48,498 nucleotides of DNA from CANHCC01 sp040381555. Lineage in GTDB: Bacteria; Bacteroidota; Bacteroidia; J057; RFSG01. The stretch lies in assembly GCA_040381555.1 (NCBI GenBank), contig JBEIHC010000003.1:1-48498 (forward strand), written 5' to 3'. Below, piece by piece: positions 25,301 through 32,588 of this stretch. Position 1 is the stretch's first letter; each line of letters starts with the position of its first letter. Below the pieces are notes generated by a model. The model did not search any database. It worked only from the letters and a program-made list of their open reading frames with translations, and was not told where the DNA came from. A program made the translations under genes and the position numbers.

Positions 25301-26484
25301 CTGCCGATAGTCTGGTTTGGAGCCCGGTGGTCGATGCAACACTTCAAGATTATCAGCCACAAGTTAATGCCAATGATATTTGGTACCGAAGGGTGGTAAA
25401 TGCAGGATCTACCTGTGTGGCAGACTCCCAGGCTATTTCCTTTGTAGTTGTTAAGAGCCCTCCCAGTGCAGTGTTTACAGGGAACCAAAGCATTTGTGAA
25501 AGTAATTCCGCTCAATTGTCCATCAACCTTTCTGGAGGCACTCCCCCTTGGAATGTTACCTATTTTGACGGTACTTCCAATGTTACAGTATCTGGAATCA
25601 ACACGAGCCCCTATCTGGTGAATGTTACTCCTTCTGTACACACCACTTATAGTCTTCGGGATGCTTGGGATGTTTGTCCTGGATTCTATTCAGGAGAGCC
25701 GGTCGTTATTGTATATCAAAGACCTTGGGCAGTATTGAGTAATGACCAAACAGTCTGTGTGCCTGGTTCGGCGATTATTTCAATTACGATGTATGGACCC
25801 GGTCCTTGGGATTTGAGGTATTCTACGAATGGAGCAGGTATAACCAGTATCAATGGAATTACCTCTAATCCCTATATTCTGAATGTTTTCCCTACTGTAA
25901 CCAGCTCGTATCAAATCACCCGGATTTATGATGGTCGTTGCGCCCGTACCAATTTGCCGAATATCTCAGTGGTAACCGGCTATAATGCCAGTCCTCCAGT
26001 CATTGATTTTACCTATGTTCGCAATGCGAATACAGTTTGGTTCACTAATTTAACCACCAATGCGGATACCTATAGGTGGGAGTTTGGGGATGGGGGCACC
26101 AGTAATTTGATGAGTCCTTACCATTACTATTTCTTTAATGGAAATTATCAGGTAAAGCTGATTGCTTCTAATGTATGCAATACGGATTCAATCTTCAAAG
26201 TGGTCACCAGTGTATCTACGGATGATATGGTGAATGGAACAATTCCAGAACTCTATCCGAATCCTGTGAAGGATCAGTGTTCGGTACGATTAACAGAAGG
26301 TGATGTGCTGATAAGTGCAGAATGGCTTTCGTTAGAGGGCAAGTTAATTCGTTCTGAATCTGAGATTAAGCAGGATGATTCAGGCCTGTATCAATTTGAT
26401 ATTCATGATTTCGCCTCCGGTACTTATTTATTGCTTGTTAAAACGGATAAGGGCACATTGGTAGGTCGGGTACTGAAGCAATAA
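22399..26484 (+). CDS. Large T9SS-secreted repeat protein with Ig-like modules and PKD domain
   Basis: 1361 residues. Signal peptide (ILSVISLLLFLFLTKVSQAQ), an N-terminal beta domain of ~170 residues, one Ig-like module (TLSGTQTICNGNNANL...), then eight ~90-residue modules of the pattern QTICxG...LTGSxPTGGNGxYxYQWQSSxDNxxW...TYYRR...SGxCP, each with one Cys near its start and one near its end. Two more Ig-like modules follow (near residues 1030-1190), then a PKD domain (YRWEFGDGGTSNLMSPYHYYF, ~1225-1260) and a type A T9SS domain starting at LYPNPVKDQ (~1284) and ending GRVLKQ. It is exported to the cell surface or medium and is probably an adhesin or matrix protein (inference); no enzyme domain is visible. 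Confidence 0.88.
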   Translation: MRILSVISLLLFLFLTKVSQAQITNWSATYSGGSNQACPHTQSNFTLPVVSGLTFSQVTRGAGLVCGSASNGYSSSDWTSVDSLSAFAAGDYHEINVSSSCPAYTLDSIRYSTQSSGTGATSAYVLVSVNGGTFTSFGNRFTIGNMGSAFSITVIGTSVQIPQGGSLRIRIFGFGASATGGTHRVSNGTILYMKTIDPSATLSGTQTICNGNNANLIVNFTGTGPWDIIYSDGFNSSAINGINSNPYLLVVNPTVTRTFSMASVVSVCSGLVSGTAVVTVLPAITNNLVTASQTLCVGNTTAILTGLAPGGGNGIYSYQWEMSTDGINWNSIGGAVGTNFNPGIATSTFSYRRIVNSGACPPSTSSKLDLVVLPAFSMNSVSSSQIICSGVAPNLFAGSLPTGGNGSYGYQWQSSLTNSSWGNVIGANTQDYQAPILTANTYYRRIATTTTCTPTTSTSISVQLDPGIGNNLIGSSQAICVGSPAAAFTGAIPTGGNGSYTYLWQSSTDNTAFYDCGGGNGVGYSAGVILTNTYFRRVISSGICPGNTSTTVFLRPDVPVSGNIISSNQTLCLGGIATTLTGTTPTGGFGGYGYQWQTSPDASTWTNITGAVTASYAPGSPTATRYYHRIISSGACPPITSAPILIQIQTAITQNTLAADQTICNGSLAATLSGSIPAGGSGLYTYGWQSSFDGINWGTVAGEVNQDLDPFFQSNTIRYRRLVSGGVCPTSTSVQVFVVVNQAIVNNFIATDQTLCSGNTPNQLTGSTPTGGVGTFSYQWISSTDNATWSNHPGAINPFLQPGVMSVQTYYRRVVISGVCNPDSSFYLLLDVYGLPAPNVVSADQTLCGTPIAQLLDGTQATGGLGGVFYEWIYSTGSLSNWMSYPGGTGEDLNPDPIVQTTYFSRVVSSGTCVNDTAAAILVTYQAAPGNNFISSNQTICAGTLPSLLTGSIPTGGSGSYLFQWESSADSLVWSPVVDATLQDYQPQVNANDIWYRRVVNAGSTCVADSQAISFVVVKSPPSAVFTGNQSICESNSAQLSINLSGGTPPWNVTYFDGTSNVTVSGINTSPYLVNVTPSVHTTYSLRDAWDVCPGFYSGEPVVIVYQRPWAVLSNDQTVCVPGSAIISITMYGPGPWDLRYSTNGAGITSINGITSNPYILNVFPTVTSSYQITRIYDGRCARTNLPNISVVTGYNASPPVIDFTYVRNANTVWFTNLTTNADTYRWEFGDGGTSNLMSPYHYYFFNGNYQVKLIASNVCNTDSIFKVVTSVSTDDMVNGTIPELYPNPVKDQCSVRLTEGDVLISAEWLSLEGKLIRSESEIKQDDSGLYQFDIHDFASGTYLLLVKTDKGTLVGRVLKQ

Positions 26485-26505
26485 TCCTGTTCGGGATTCA
26501 ATAGA

Positions 26506-26898
26506 CTAGGGCAGTATTCTGTGTTGCTGACTGATTAGGCATTGAGATGCGTTCCCAGAGAACAGTCTTTTGCGTAATCTAGCAATTATTCGGTAGAAAA
26601 AATCGCTGATAAATTTCGGGAAATAGGCTAAATAGGATAGATAGCTCCAAGGTTTTTCTAGGTAGCTCAGAATCTTGAAGACAGCTTGGGAGCGGAGGTA
26701 AATATTTCCTTCATTCCATAAAATCAAGGTGTTCATTTTTGCAGAGTGGGCTGAGGGTAGCAAGTTTCTGGCAGTTTCTCCTTGAAGCGGGGCAAATTGC
26801 AAAATGGATTTTTTATCTTTTCGAATCAGCCATTGAACCGAACGACTGCACAAGAGACAGTCGTTATCAAAAAAAATGAGGGGCAATTGGCTATTCAT
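26506..26898 (-). CDS. DCC-family thiol-disulfide oxidoreductase-like protein (DUF393)
   Basis: 130 residues. The family signature is at the N-terminus: LIFFDNDCLLCSRSVQWLIRKDKK, with the CxxC pair C14/C17 after D-N-D. FAPLQGETARNLLP and the later LIL-WNEGNIYLRSQAVFKIL continue the DUF393 pattern, and YLAYFPKFISDFFYRIIARLRKRLF is the usual amphipathic end. The family has a thioredoxin-like CxxC but no proven substrate. It is divergent from the HAD phosphatase gene with 50 bases between starts, and convergent with the large secreted protein (21 bases). Confidence 0.85.
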   Translation of the reverse strand: MNSQLPLIFFDNDCLLCSRSVQWLIRKDKKSILQFAPLQGETARNLLPSAHSAKMNTLILWNEGNIYLRSQAVFKILSYLEKPWSYLSYLAYFPKFISDFFYRIIARLRKRLFSGNASQCLISQQHRILP

Positions 26899-26948
26899 GC
26901 AGGTAAAACAACATAGATTTACAATTCAATTCCCAAATTGAAAAAAAT

Positions 26949-27476
26949 ATGGTATCAAAAGCATTGTTTTTAGATCGGGATGGGGTGATTAATCAGGAAA
27001 TGGGGGATTATGTATTTAAAAGGGAGGATTTTCATTTTGAGGAAGGGATAGTTGACATCTGTAAAAAAGCGCTGAATAAGGGTTTTCTATTGATTGTTAT
27101 AACCAATCAGGGAGGGATTCAAAAAGGACTGTATTCCATTGAGGAGGTCGATCGCTTGCATGCATGGATGAAAGATCATTTTATTCGGCATCAGTGTCCT
27201 ATCACCGACATTTACTTTAGCCCGTATCACAAGGATTTTGGAAAAAATATTTTGAGCAAACCCTCTAGCTTGATGCTTGAAAAGGCTTGTGCCAAATATG
27301 GCATTGATGCTCGTCAATCTTGGATGATTGGAGATCGGGCAAGAGATGTGGAAGCAGGGAAAGGCGTGGGTTGCAGAACAGTTGGGATAGGGGAGGATTC
27401 TGCTCATGCAGGGGCTGATTATTGGATGCCTACAATTAAAAGCCTCAGTCAGTCAGAATGGTTTGAACAACTTTGA
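26949..27476 (+). CDS. HAD-IIIA hydrolase, GmhB-like, zinc site lost
   Basis: 175 residues. HAD motif I is FLDRDGVIN (D9 nucleophile, D11 acid), motif II VITNQGGIQKG, motif III Lys in SKPSSLML, motif IV MIGDRARDVEAG. The closest family is D-glycero-D-manno-heptose-1,7-bisphosphate 7-phosphatase/histidinol-phosphatase type. In GmhB a zinc-binding CPH...CxC loop follows the YY motif; here the corresponding stretch is YFSPYHKDFGKNILSKP (89-105), so both CxC cysteines and the first Cys/His are replaced. Function as a phosphatase is likely, but heptose specificity is uncertain, so no symbol is given. ATG at 26949 follows an AT-rich 50-base divergent gap containing a 7-bp inverted repeat (26925-26942). 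Confidence 0.8.
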   Translation: MVSKALFLDRDGVINQEMGDYVFKREDFHFEEGIVDICKKALNKGFLLIVITNQGGIQKGLYSIEEVDRLHAWMKDHFIRHQCPITDIYFSPYHKDFGKNILSKPSSLMLEKACAKYGIDARQSWMIGDRARDVEAGKGVGCRTVGIGEDSAHAGADYWMPTIKSLSQSEWFEQL

Positions 27477-27508
27477 ATTTCAAAAAAATCTACAACACCT
27501 AACTTCAG

Positions 27509-27610
27509 CTTAGGGTAAGTCTTTGCTTAGGGTAAGTGCTTACTTGGGGTAAGTTTTCGCTTAGGGTAAGTCATTACTTAGGGTAAGTCTTTACTTAGGG
27601 TAAGTGCTTA
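27509..27610. repeat. 17-bp tandem array, 6 copies, CTTAGGGTAAGTCTTTA
   Basis: Six 17-bp units begin at 27509, 27526, 27543, 27560, 27577 and 27594. The core CTTAGGGTAAGT is kept in five of the six (CTTGGGGTAAGT in the third) and the last five bases vary (CTTTG, GCTTA, TTTCG, CATTA, CTTTA, GCTTA). Each unit centres on ACTTA-GGG-TAAGT, a 5-bp inverted repeat. The array is followed by another hairpin, TTAGGA-AA-TCCTAA (27612-27625). It sits exactly between the convergent HAD and Kunitz genes, a terminator position. It shares period and the TTA-GGG-TAA core with the array at 344-440. Confidence 0.95.
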
Positions 27611-27611
27611 C

Positions 27612-27625
27612 TTAGGAAATCCTAA
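27612..27625. terminator. Hairpin TTAGGA-AA-TCCTAA at the array/Kunitz-gene junction
   Basis: A 6-bp perfect inverted repeat with a 2-base loop (tight for RNA, so the closing pair would probably open). It directly follows the last unit of the 17-bp array and touches the minus-strand stop codon region of the Kunitz lipoprotein gene (ends 27626), so it is part of the bidirectional termination region between convergent genes. Confidence 0.4.
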
Positions 27626-27880
27626 TTAATTTTGGCACTTGCAACTCTTCATACATTCTTCTTTGGAATCGAAAGGAACCACGCCCCCACAACCCCCATA
27701 AGTGAATGATTTACATTTGTTATCTACCCGGTCGAAGTACCATTTGGTGCTGGCATCTGGGCAGGGACCGCTGTTCGGTCGGGTGGCGCAACCGGGGTGA
27801 CGGACGCAATTTCTGCGACATGCCGAAAGGTTTAAAAGGCTGACTACAGCCAAAAAGAGAATAATGTATAAGTACCTCAT
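27626..27880 (-). CDS. Lipoprotein with Kunitz/BPTI-type domain
   Basis: 84 residues from the ATG at 27878-27880, chosen because it begins a lipoprotein signal (MRYLYIILFLAVVSLLNLSAC); a longer frame from 27946 adds 22 untypical residues. The mature part has the Kunitz spacing C-x8-C-x15-C-x7-C-x11-C-x3-C: CATRPNSGPC, then WYFDRVDNKC, FTYGGC, SKEEC, MKSC. Only the x11 differs from the usual x12. The FxYGGC core of BPTI is intact. Extra cysteines (CRRNC before, CKC after) are present. The P1 residue after GPC is Pro followed by Asp, not the Lys/Arg-Ala of trypsin inhibitors, so inhibition of trypsin-like proteases is doubtful. It is divergent from an M1 metallopeptidase gene (57 bases). Confidence 0.88.
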   Translation of the reverse strand: MRYLYIILFLAVVSLLNLSACRRNCVRHPGCATRPNSGPCPDASTKWYFDRVDNKCKSFTYGGCGGVVPFDSKEECMKSCKCQN

Positions 27881-27890
27881 ACGCCGATTA

Positions 27891-27898
27891 CAAAAGTA
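27891..27898 (-). promoter_or_regulatory. -7 element (TACTTTTG) upstream of the Kunitz lipoprotein
   Basis: Minus strand TACTTTTG fits TAnnTTTG and lies 10 bases before the start codon; no good -33 box is visible in the 57-base divergent gap. Confidence 0.35.
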
Positions 27899-27937
27899 AA
27901 AATACGAAAATTTTCTAAATCTGAATAACTTGCAGCC

Positions 27938-30823
27938 ATGAGACACCTGTTTTTACTCCTGTTCATCAGTCCACTATTCTCCTTGGCCCAATCTACCGGG
28001 AAATATTGGCAACAAAATGTCAATTATGTAATTGATGCTCGATTAGATACCGCTCTGCATCAGATTCATGGGAAATTAGAATTGACCTATCAGAATAATT
28101 CCCCTGATACCCTGGGTTTTATTTGGTTTCATTTATGGCCCAAAGCCTATTCCTCCACCCGTTCGGAGTTTGCCAAAAGAAAAGCCGAATCGGGTAGTGT
28201 GGATTTTCACTTTGCCTCTAAAAACAATTGGGGCGATATGGATAGTCTGGCATTTTTTTCAGCAAATGTTTCTTTGAAAGTCGAAGAACATCCCCATTGG
28301 ATAGATGTAGTAAAAGTTTATTTGGAACAACCTTTATTACCAGGTAAGGAAGTAAGCATTCAAACTCCCTTTCGCACGACTATTCCTACTAATTTTTCTC
28401 GACTGGGCAGAGCTGGTAAAGCGTATCAAATTTCTCAATGGTACCCTAAGCCTGCGGTTTATGACCCAAAGGGCTGGCATCCCATGCCGTATTTAGACCA
28501 GGGGGAATTTTACAGTGAGTTTGGTTCTTTTTCGGTTAGCCTGACAGTTCCAGCAGGATATGTGGTGGCAGCCACAGGAGAATGCCAAACCCCTGCAGAA
28601 AATCAGTTGATGAACGCGCTGGTGGGAGGAGAAAAAATTGTTGCTCCACAAGGAGAGCGAAAATTTGAGTACAAGCTGGATCGTATTCACGATTTTGCCT
28701 GGTTTGCAGATCCTGGTTTTGAGATTTGTCAAAAGGAGTTTTCATTGACCTCGGGGAAAAAAATTACTGCCCGAGCATTTTATAAAAAGGAGAATGAAAA
28801 GGAATGGCAGTATGGATGTGAATTTTTAGAAAGATCGGTTCGATGGTATTCGGAAAAAGTAGGAGAATATCCTTATTCTGTGGTGAGTGCTGTGGATGGA
28901 GCTTTGTTGGCGGGGGGAGGGATGGAATATCCGACAATTACAGTTATTGGGAGTGTGGGCGATACGACAGGTTTGGAGCAGGTGATTTTGCATGAAGTCG
29001 GGCATAATTGGTTTTATGGAATATTGGGCAGTCAGGAAAGACAATTTCCTTGGATGGATGAGGGCGTAAATTCTTACTATGAAGAATTATATATTCAAAA
29101 GAAAATCCAGGATGCTCAAAAGGGAAAAGCAGATTCTTTGAAGCCAACCTTGAATATTAATGGACTGAAGTTGAATGTGGGTATTGGGAATGCTCGAGAC
29201 CTGATGGAAGTAGGCTGGGTTCATACAAGCCGTCAGGGGAATGCCTTGCCTGCGGGTTCTGCCTCTGATGAATTTTCACAGGTTGGATATGGGGTAGTAG
29301 TGTATGGATATTCTGCCCGGTTGATGGATTACCTAGAGGCATGGATGGGGACAGATACTTTTGATCGTGCCATGCAAGAGTACTATCGCAGATGGTCATT
29401 CAAACATCCTTATCCGGAAGATATGCAAGCTGTGCTGGAAGAAGTTTCCGGGAAAAAGTTGGATTGGTTTTTCAAGGGCATAATTGAGCAGGGGGATGCA
29501 CCTGATTTTCGAATTCGAAAATTCAAGCCTAACACACAAGAATTGGTATTAAAAAATAATGCCCCATTGGGTGCACCCGTGCAGGTAAGTTGGATGAATG
29601 GAAAGGAAACGGTTCGCTCAATATGGACAGATCCATTTGTAGGAAAATGGACCCTTACCCAAAAAGTGAAGGAGCCATTTACGCATATACGATTGAATGC
29701 CGACAAGCAAATGCCAGACATTAATGCTAAAAATAATGTTGTGTACAATCGAACCCTTTTTAGGAAAATTAAACCATTAAAAATTTCCGTTTTGCCGGTA
29801 CTGGATCGGTTAGATCATTTTCCGGTATATGTGGTTCCCGTGATAGGAGGCAATACAACAGATGGTTTACTGGCAGGTCTTTGGTTCGGCAATCAGTTTA
29901 TTCCCTCTCCCCGGTTTCGTGTCAGCATTATGCCGATGTATGGATTTAGAAGTGAGGAACTGTTGGGGAGTATCTATTTGAGAAAAGATTTTATTCCGAG
30001 ATCTGGGATATTTTCGAAGATACAGAGTAGTTATTCTCAAGATGCTTATTCTGGTATGCTTCGTGCTAGGCCACAGATACAATTTTTCGGTCGGCGAAAC
30101 GACCATAACAGATCCCTCAAAACTGAATTGAGCTTAGCCTGGAATATGGTTTGGACACAGGCCGGAGATCTAAGTTATTTACCTCAACGCTATGATATAG
30201 GGGAGATGCAAGGTTCTGTATCTGGAGGTACAAAAGTGAGGAATTGGAAAATGCAATCTGGATTGCGTTGGTACCCGGAGCATTTTCTGCTTTGGGAAAA
30301 TACTTTGAGTGGAAAGCTGAGATATTTGAAGAATGATGCCGTGCATTGGAGAGCCTATGCAGGGTATTTTATTGACCGTACAGAAGTGGGTTCAGCGTTT
30401 CAATTAGGGGTATCCGGGAGTACAGATTATTTGATGAATCAGGTGTTTTTGGATAGAGCCATAACCTCAGAGGCCTATCGGGGGATTATCAATCAAACCG
30501 ATGGGTTGCAGGGGGGATTTGCTTCCTGGAATCCCATTCGAAGTGATCAATGGTTGCAGGCTCTGAATGTGCGAGTAGATTTACCCTATATGCCCTTTCA
30601 GATATATGGGGATGTAGCCAATTTTCAGTATGCTGGATTTTTGCCTTGGGATGCCGGTATGGTGTTGAAAGTCATACCCGATATTTGGGAGTTTTACTTT
30701 CCGATTTTGGGATCTCAATATCAGGGAAAAACAGTCAGTTTTAAAGAATATGGCACTCAGATTCGATTTTTGCTTCGCCTAAATTTATTAACTCCGGATA
30801 AACTATCCGAACGATTGAAGTAA
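27938..30823 (+). CDS. Secreted M1-family zinc metallopeptidase
   Basis: 961 residues. The signal peptide is MRHLFLLLFISPLFSLAQ. Residues ~25-230 form the N-terminal beta saddle of M1 aminopeptidases. GGGMEYPTI (~326) is the exopeptidase-like GxMEN variant, and HEVGHNWF with the third zinc ligand E375 (H352-E353-x2-H356-x18-E375) gives a complete gluzincin site. A Tyr expected for transition-state binding is in the VVYGYSARLMDYL region (~450). Residues ~620-961 are beta-rich, resembling an outer-membrane or C-terminal barrel, and there is no T9SS tail. M1 enzymes of this subgroup in Bacteroidota are envelope aminopeptidases used in peptide scavenging. Confidence 0.9.
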   Translation: MRHLFLLLFISPLFSLAQSTGKYWQQNVNYVIDARLDTALHQIHGKLELTYQNNSPDTLGFIWFHLWPKAYSSTRSEFAKRKAESGSVDFHFASKNNWGDMDSLAFFSANVSLKVEEHPHWIDVVKVYLEQPLLPGKEVSIQTPFRTTIPTNFSRLGRAGKAYQISQWYPKPAVYDPKGWHPMPYLDQGEFYSEFGSFSVSLTVPAGYVVAATGECQTPAENQLMNALVGGEKIVAPQGERKFEYKLDRIHDFAWFADPGFEICQKEFSLTSGKKITARAFYKKENEKEWQYGCEFLERSVRWYSEKVGEYPYSVVSAVDGALLAGGGMEYPTITVIGSVGDTTGLEQVILHEVGHNWFYGILGSQERQFPWMDEGVNSYYEELYIQKKIQDAQKGKADSLKPTLNINGLKLNVGIGNARDLMEVGWVHTSRQGNALPAGSASDEFSQVGYGVVVYGYSARLMDYLEAWMGTDTFDRAMQEYYRRWSFKHPYPEDMQAVLEEVSGKKLDWFFKGIIEQGDAPDFRIRKFKPNTQELVLKNNAPLGAPVQVSWMNGKETVRSIWTDPFVGKWTLTQKVKEPFTHIRLNADKQMPDINAKNNVVYNRTLFRKIKPLKISVLPVLDRLDHFPVYVVPVIGGNTTDGLLAGLWFGNQFIPSPRFRVSIMPMYGFRSEELLGSIYLRKDFIPRSGIFSKIQSSYSQDAYSGMLRARPQIQFFGRRNDHNRSLKTELSLAWNMVWTQAGDLSYLPQRYDIGEMQGSVSGGTKVRNWKMQSGLRWYPEHFLLWENTLSGKLRYLKNDAVHWRAYAGYFIDRTEVGSAFQLGVSGSTDYLMNQVFLDRAITSEAYRGIINQTDGLQGGFASWNPIRSDQWLQALNVRVDLPYMPFQIYGDVANFQYAGFLPWDAGMVLKVIPDIWEFYFPILGSQYQGKTVSFKEYGTQIRFLLRLNLLTPDKLSERLK

Positions 30824-30945
30824 AGCGCAAATGAAAAAATGCTCTAATTTGGCTTGTAAAGGGGTTTTTGTTTTCAAGTATGCTGTTGGGGTGAATTTTG
30901 GGGTGGCTGTTTAGGAGTGAGTAGTTCCTGTTTCGGGAAAATAAG

Positions 30946-30977
30946 TTTGTAGAATAATTGTAATTCCGTTAATTTCG
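30946..30977 (+). promoter_or_regulatory. Promoter of the first SUMF1-like/giant-protein cassette
   Basis: TTTG at 30946-30949, a 20-base spacer, then TAATTTCG at 30970-30977 (one mismatch to TAnnTTTG). The predicted start near 30984 leaves a leader of about 23 bases to the ATG at 31007. It lies in a 183-base gap after the M1 peptidase gene. Confidence 0.6.
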
Positions 30978-31006
30978 GACTCGGTGTATTCAATTTACCA
31001 ATCATA

Positions 31007-32554
31007 ATGAAAAAATCTGCACTCCTATTATTCTTCTTTTCTTTTCTCCTGAGTAGCGGCGTTTATGCCAATTACATCACCATCCAGAATGGTTCCGTAA
31101 CAGGGGCTACTTCCACTACAGCTCAAATTCAGTATGATATGTTTTGGGAAAATTCCTGGAGGGATGCAATCAATTGGGATGCTGCTTGGGTTTTTGTTAA
31201 GTATAATACTGGTTCAGGATGGAATCATTGTACTTTATCTGCCACAGGACATATAGCCGGAACAGCTACTCCTACACCGACCATTTCGGTTCCGACAGAC
31301 AACAAAGGGGCATTTGTTTTGAGAAGCTCCGTCAGCAATGGTACCTACACAATAACAGGTCAGCAGTTGAGATGGAATTTTCAAGCAGATGGATTAAATC
31401 AGACTCAAGCTACGACCGCACAGATTCGGATTTTTGGGATAGAGATGGTGTATATACCAACGGGAACATTTGCCTTGGGAGACGGGAATGGGGTAACAGA
31501 ATCCCAAAACTCCATTTGGGCTGGTGCTGATAATTACGCGTATGGCGTGAGTGCTAACATGTCTCCTTTGCTTTCTGCAGATGCAGCTTTGGTGAATAGT
31601 ACGGGTGCTGCTACTTCTATTCGAATACATGGAACGCTTGGATTAGATGAAGATGGAAACATGACGGTAGATAATCCTTCTTACCCCTTGGGCTTCACTC
31701 ATTTTTATTCCATGAAGTATGAAATTTCTCAAGGTCAATATGCCGAATTTTTAAATACACTTACTACCGGACAAGCCACAGCAAGATATTATCCTACCTT
31801 GCAAAATCGGTACACTATTTCAGTGTCGAGTAATGTCTATTCAGCAGGCAGACCTGATCGTGCTTGTAATTATATTAGTTGGGTGGATGGCTGCTCTTAT
31901 GCTGATTGGGCTGGATTGCGACCGATGACGGAATTGGAATATGAGAAAATGTGTCGTGGACCCTTAGCGCCAATACTCAATGAAAGACCTTGGGGGAATA
32001 CCAACATTAGTATATTTACTTCAGACAATCCTTCCTTTACTACCTCGGAAAATGGCACTGAGGTCCCTGCCAATACTATCCGTTATGCTCATAATCCAAC
32101 AAGTGTAATCAATGGAGGAGATGGAGGTCAAGGTCCTATTCGTTCGGGGATGTTCGCTCGATCTACTACCACTACTCGAGCAACTTCAGGGGCAACCTAT
32201 TATGGGGTTATGGATGCGGGAGATAATTTACTGGAAAGTTATGTAACCATTGCCCATGTGAATGGTCGTTCTTTCAGAGGGCATCATGGAGATGGCACTG
32301 TATTTGGCACCAATGGGGTTGCTAATGTAGATTTTTGGCCGGGCATAAATGGCCAAACCAATCAGAACAATCCCAATTTGGCATTTGCCGGTTCCTCCGG
32401 AGTCACTGATTCAGCTTGGATGATGCCGAAAAGTGAGGGTAATTGTGTTTACAATTGTGTCTATTCAGTATCTGGCCGACCTAATAATAGTTGGGCAGGT
32501 GGTACAGGTCGTTTACACTACTGGGGTTTCCGTTGTGGTCGCACTGCTCCTTGA
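31007..32554 (+). CDS. Secreted SUMF1/formylglycine-generating-enzyme-like protein (cassette copy 1)
   Basis: 515 residues. Signal peptide (SALLLFFFSFLLSSGVYA), an N-terminal beta domain of ~120 residues (NYITIQNGSVTGATSTTAQIQYDMFWENSWRD..., NWDAAWVFVKY) and, from ~145, the FGE-sulfatase (SUMF1) fold: EMVYIPTGTFALGDG, FYSMKYEISQGQYAEFLNTL, RACNYISWVDGCSYADWAGLRPMTELEYEKMCRGP, YGVMDAGDNLLESYV (in place of GNVWEW), and the end GFRCGR. In true FGE a C-x4-C pair near the end oxidises sulfatase Cys; here NCVYNC is C-x3-C, so catalysis is uncertain. SUMF1-fold domains also act as structural or C-type-lectin-like binding domains. The next gene, a giant secreted protein, is 34 bases downstream. No sulfatase gene is in the window. 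Confidence 0.82.
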   Translation: MKKSALLLFFFSFLLSSGVYANYITIQNGSVTGATSTTAQIQYDMFWENSWRDAINWDAAWVFVKYNTGSGWNHCTLSATGHIAGTATPTPTISVPTDNKGAFVLRSSVSNGTYTITGQQLRWNFQADGLNQTQATTAQIRIFGIEMVYIPTGTFALGDGNGVTESQNSIWAGADNYAYGVSANMSPLLSADAALVNSTGAATSIRIHGTLGLDEDGNMTVDNPSYPLGFTHFYSMKYEISQGQYAEFLNTLTTGQATARYYPTLQNRYTISVSSNVYSAGRPDRACNYISWVDGCSYADWAGLRPMTELEYEKMCRGPLAPILNERPWGNTNISIFTSDNPSFTTSENGTEVPANTIRYAHNPTSVINGGDGGQGPIRSGMFARSTTTTRATSGATYYGVMDAGDNLLESYVTIAHVNGRSFRGHHGDGTVFGTNGVANVDFWPGINGQTNQNNPNLAFAGSSGVTDSAWMMPKSEGNCVYNCVYSVSGRPNNSWAGGTGRLHYWGFRCGRTAP

Positions 32555-32588
32555 TTTCTTCTTTCACCAAAAAATAAAACGAGGCTGA

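Noticed and set aside
26487..26502. Hairpin AATCC-TGTTCG-GGATT between the secreted protein and the DCC gene
   Set aside because: Only five pairs and no T-run; too weak to list as a terminator although the convergent position fits.
26949..27476. Assigning the symbol gmhB
   Set aside because: Zinc ligands and the substrate loop are not conserved, so specificity cannot be claimed.
30831..30914. 27-codon frame starting MKKCSNLACKGVFVF after the M1 peptidase
   Set aside because: Very short, no promoter or hydrophobic signal pattern, and directly behind a stop codon in an intergenic gap.
31007..32554. Calling the SUMF1-like proteins sulfatase-activating enzymes
   Set aside because: The required C-x4-C pair is altered in one and absent in the other, and no sulfatase is near.
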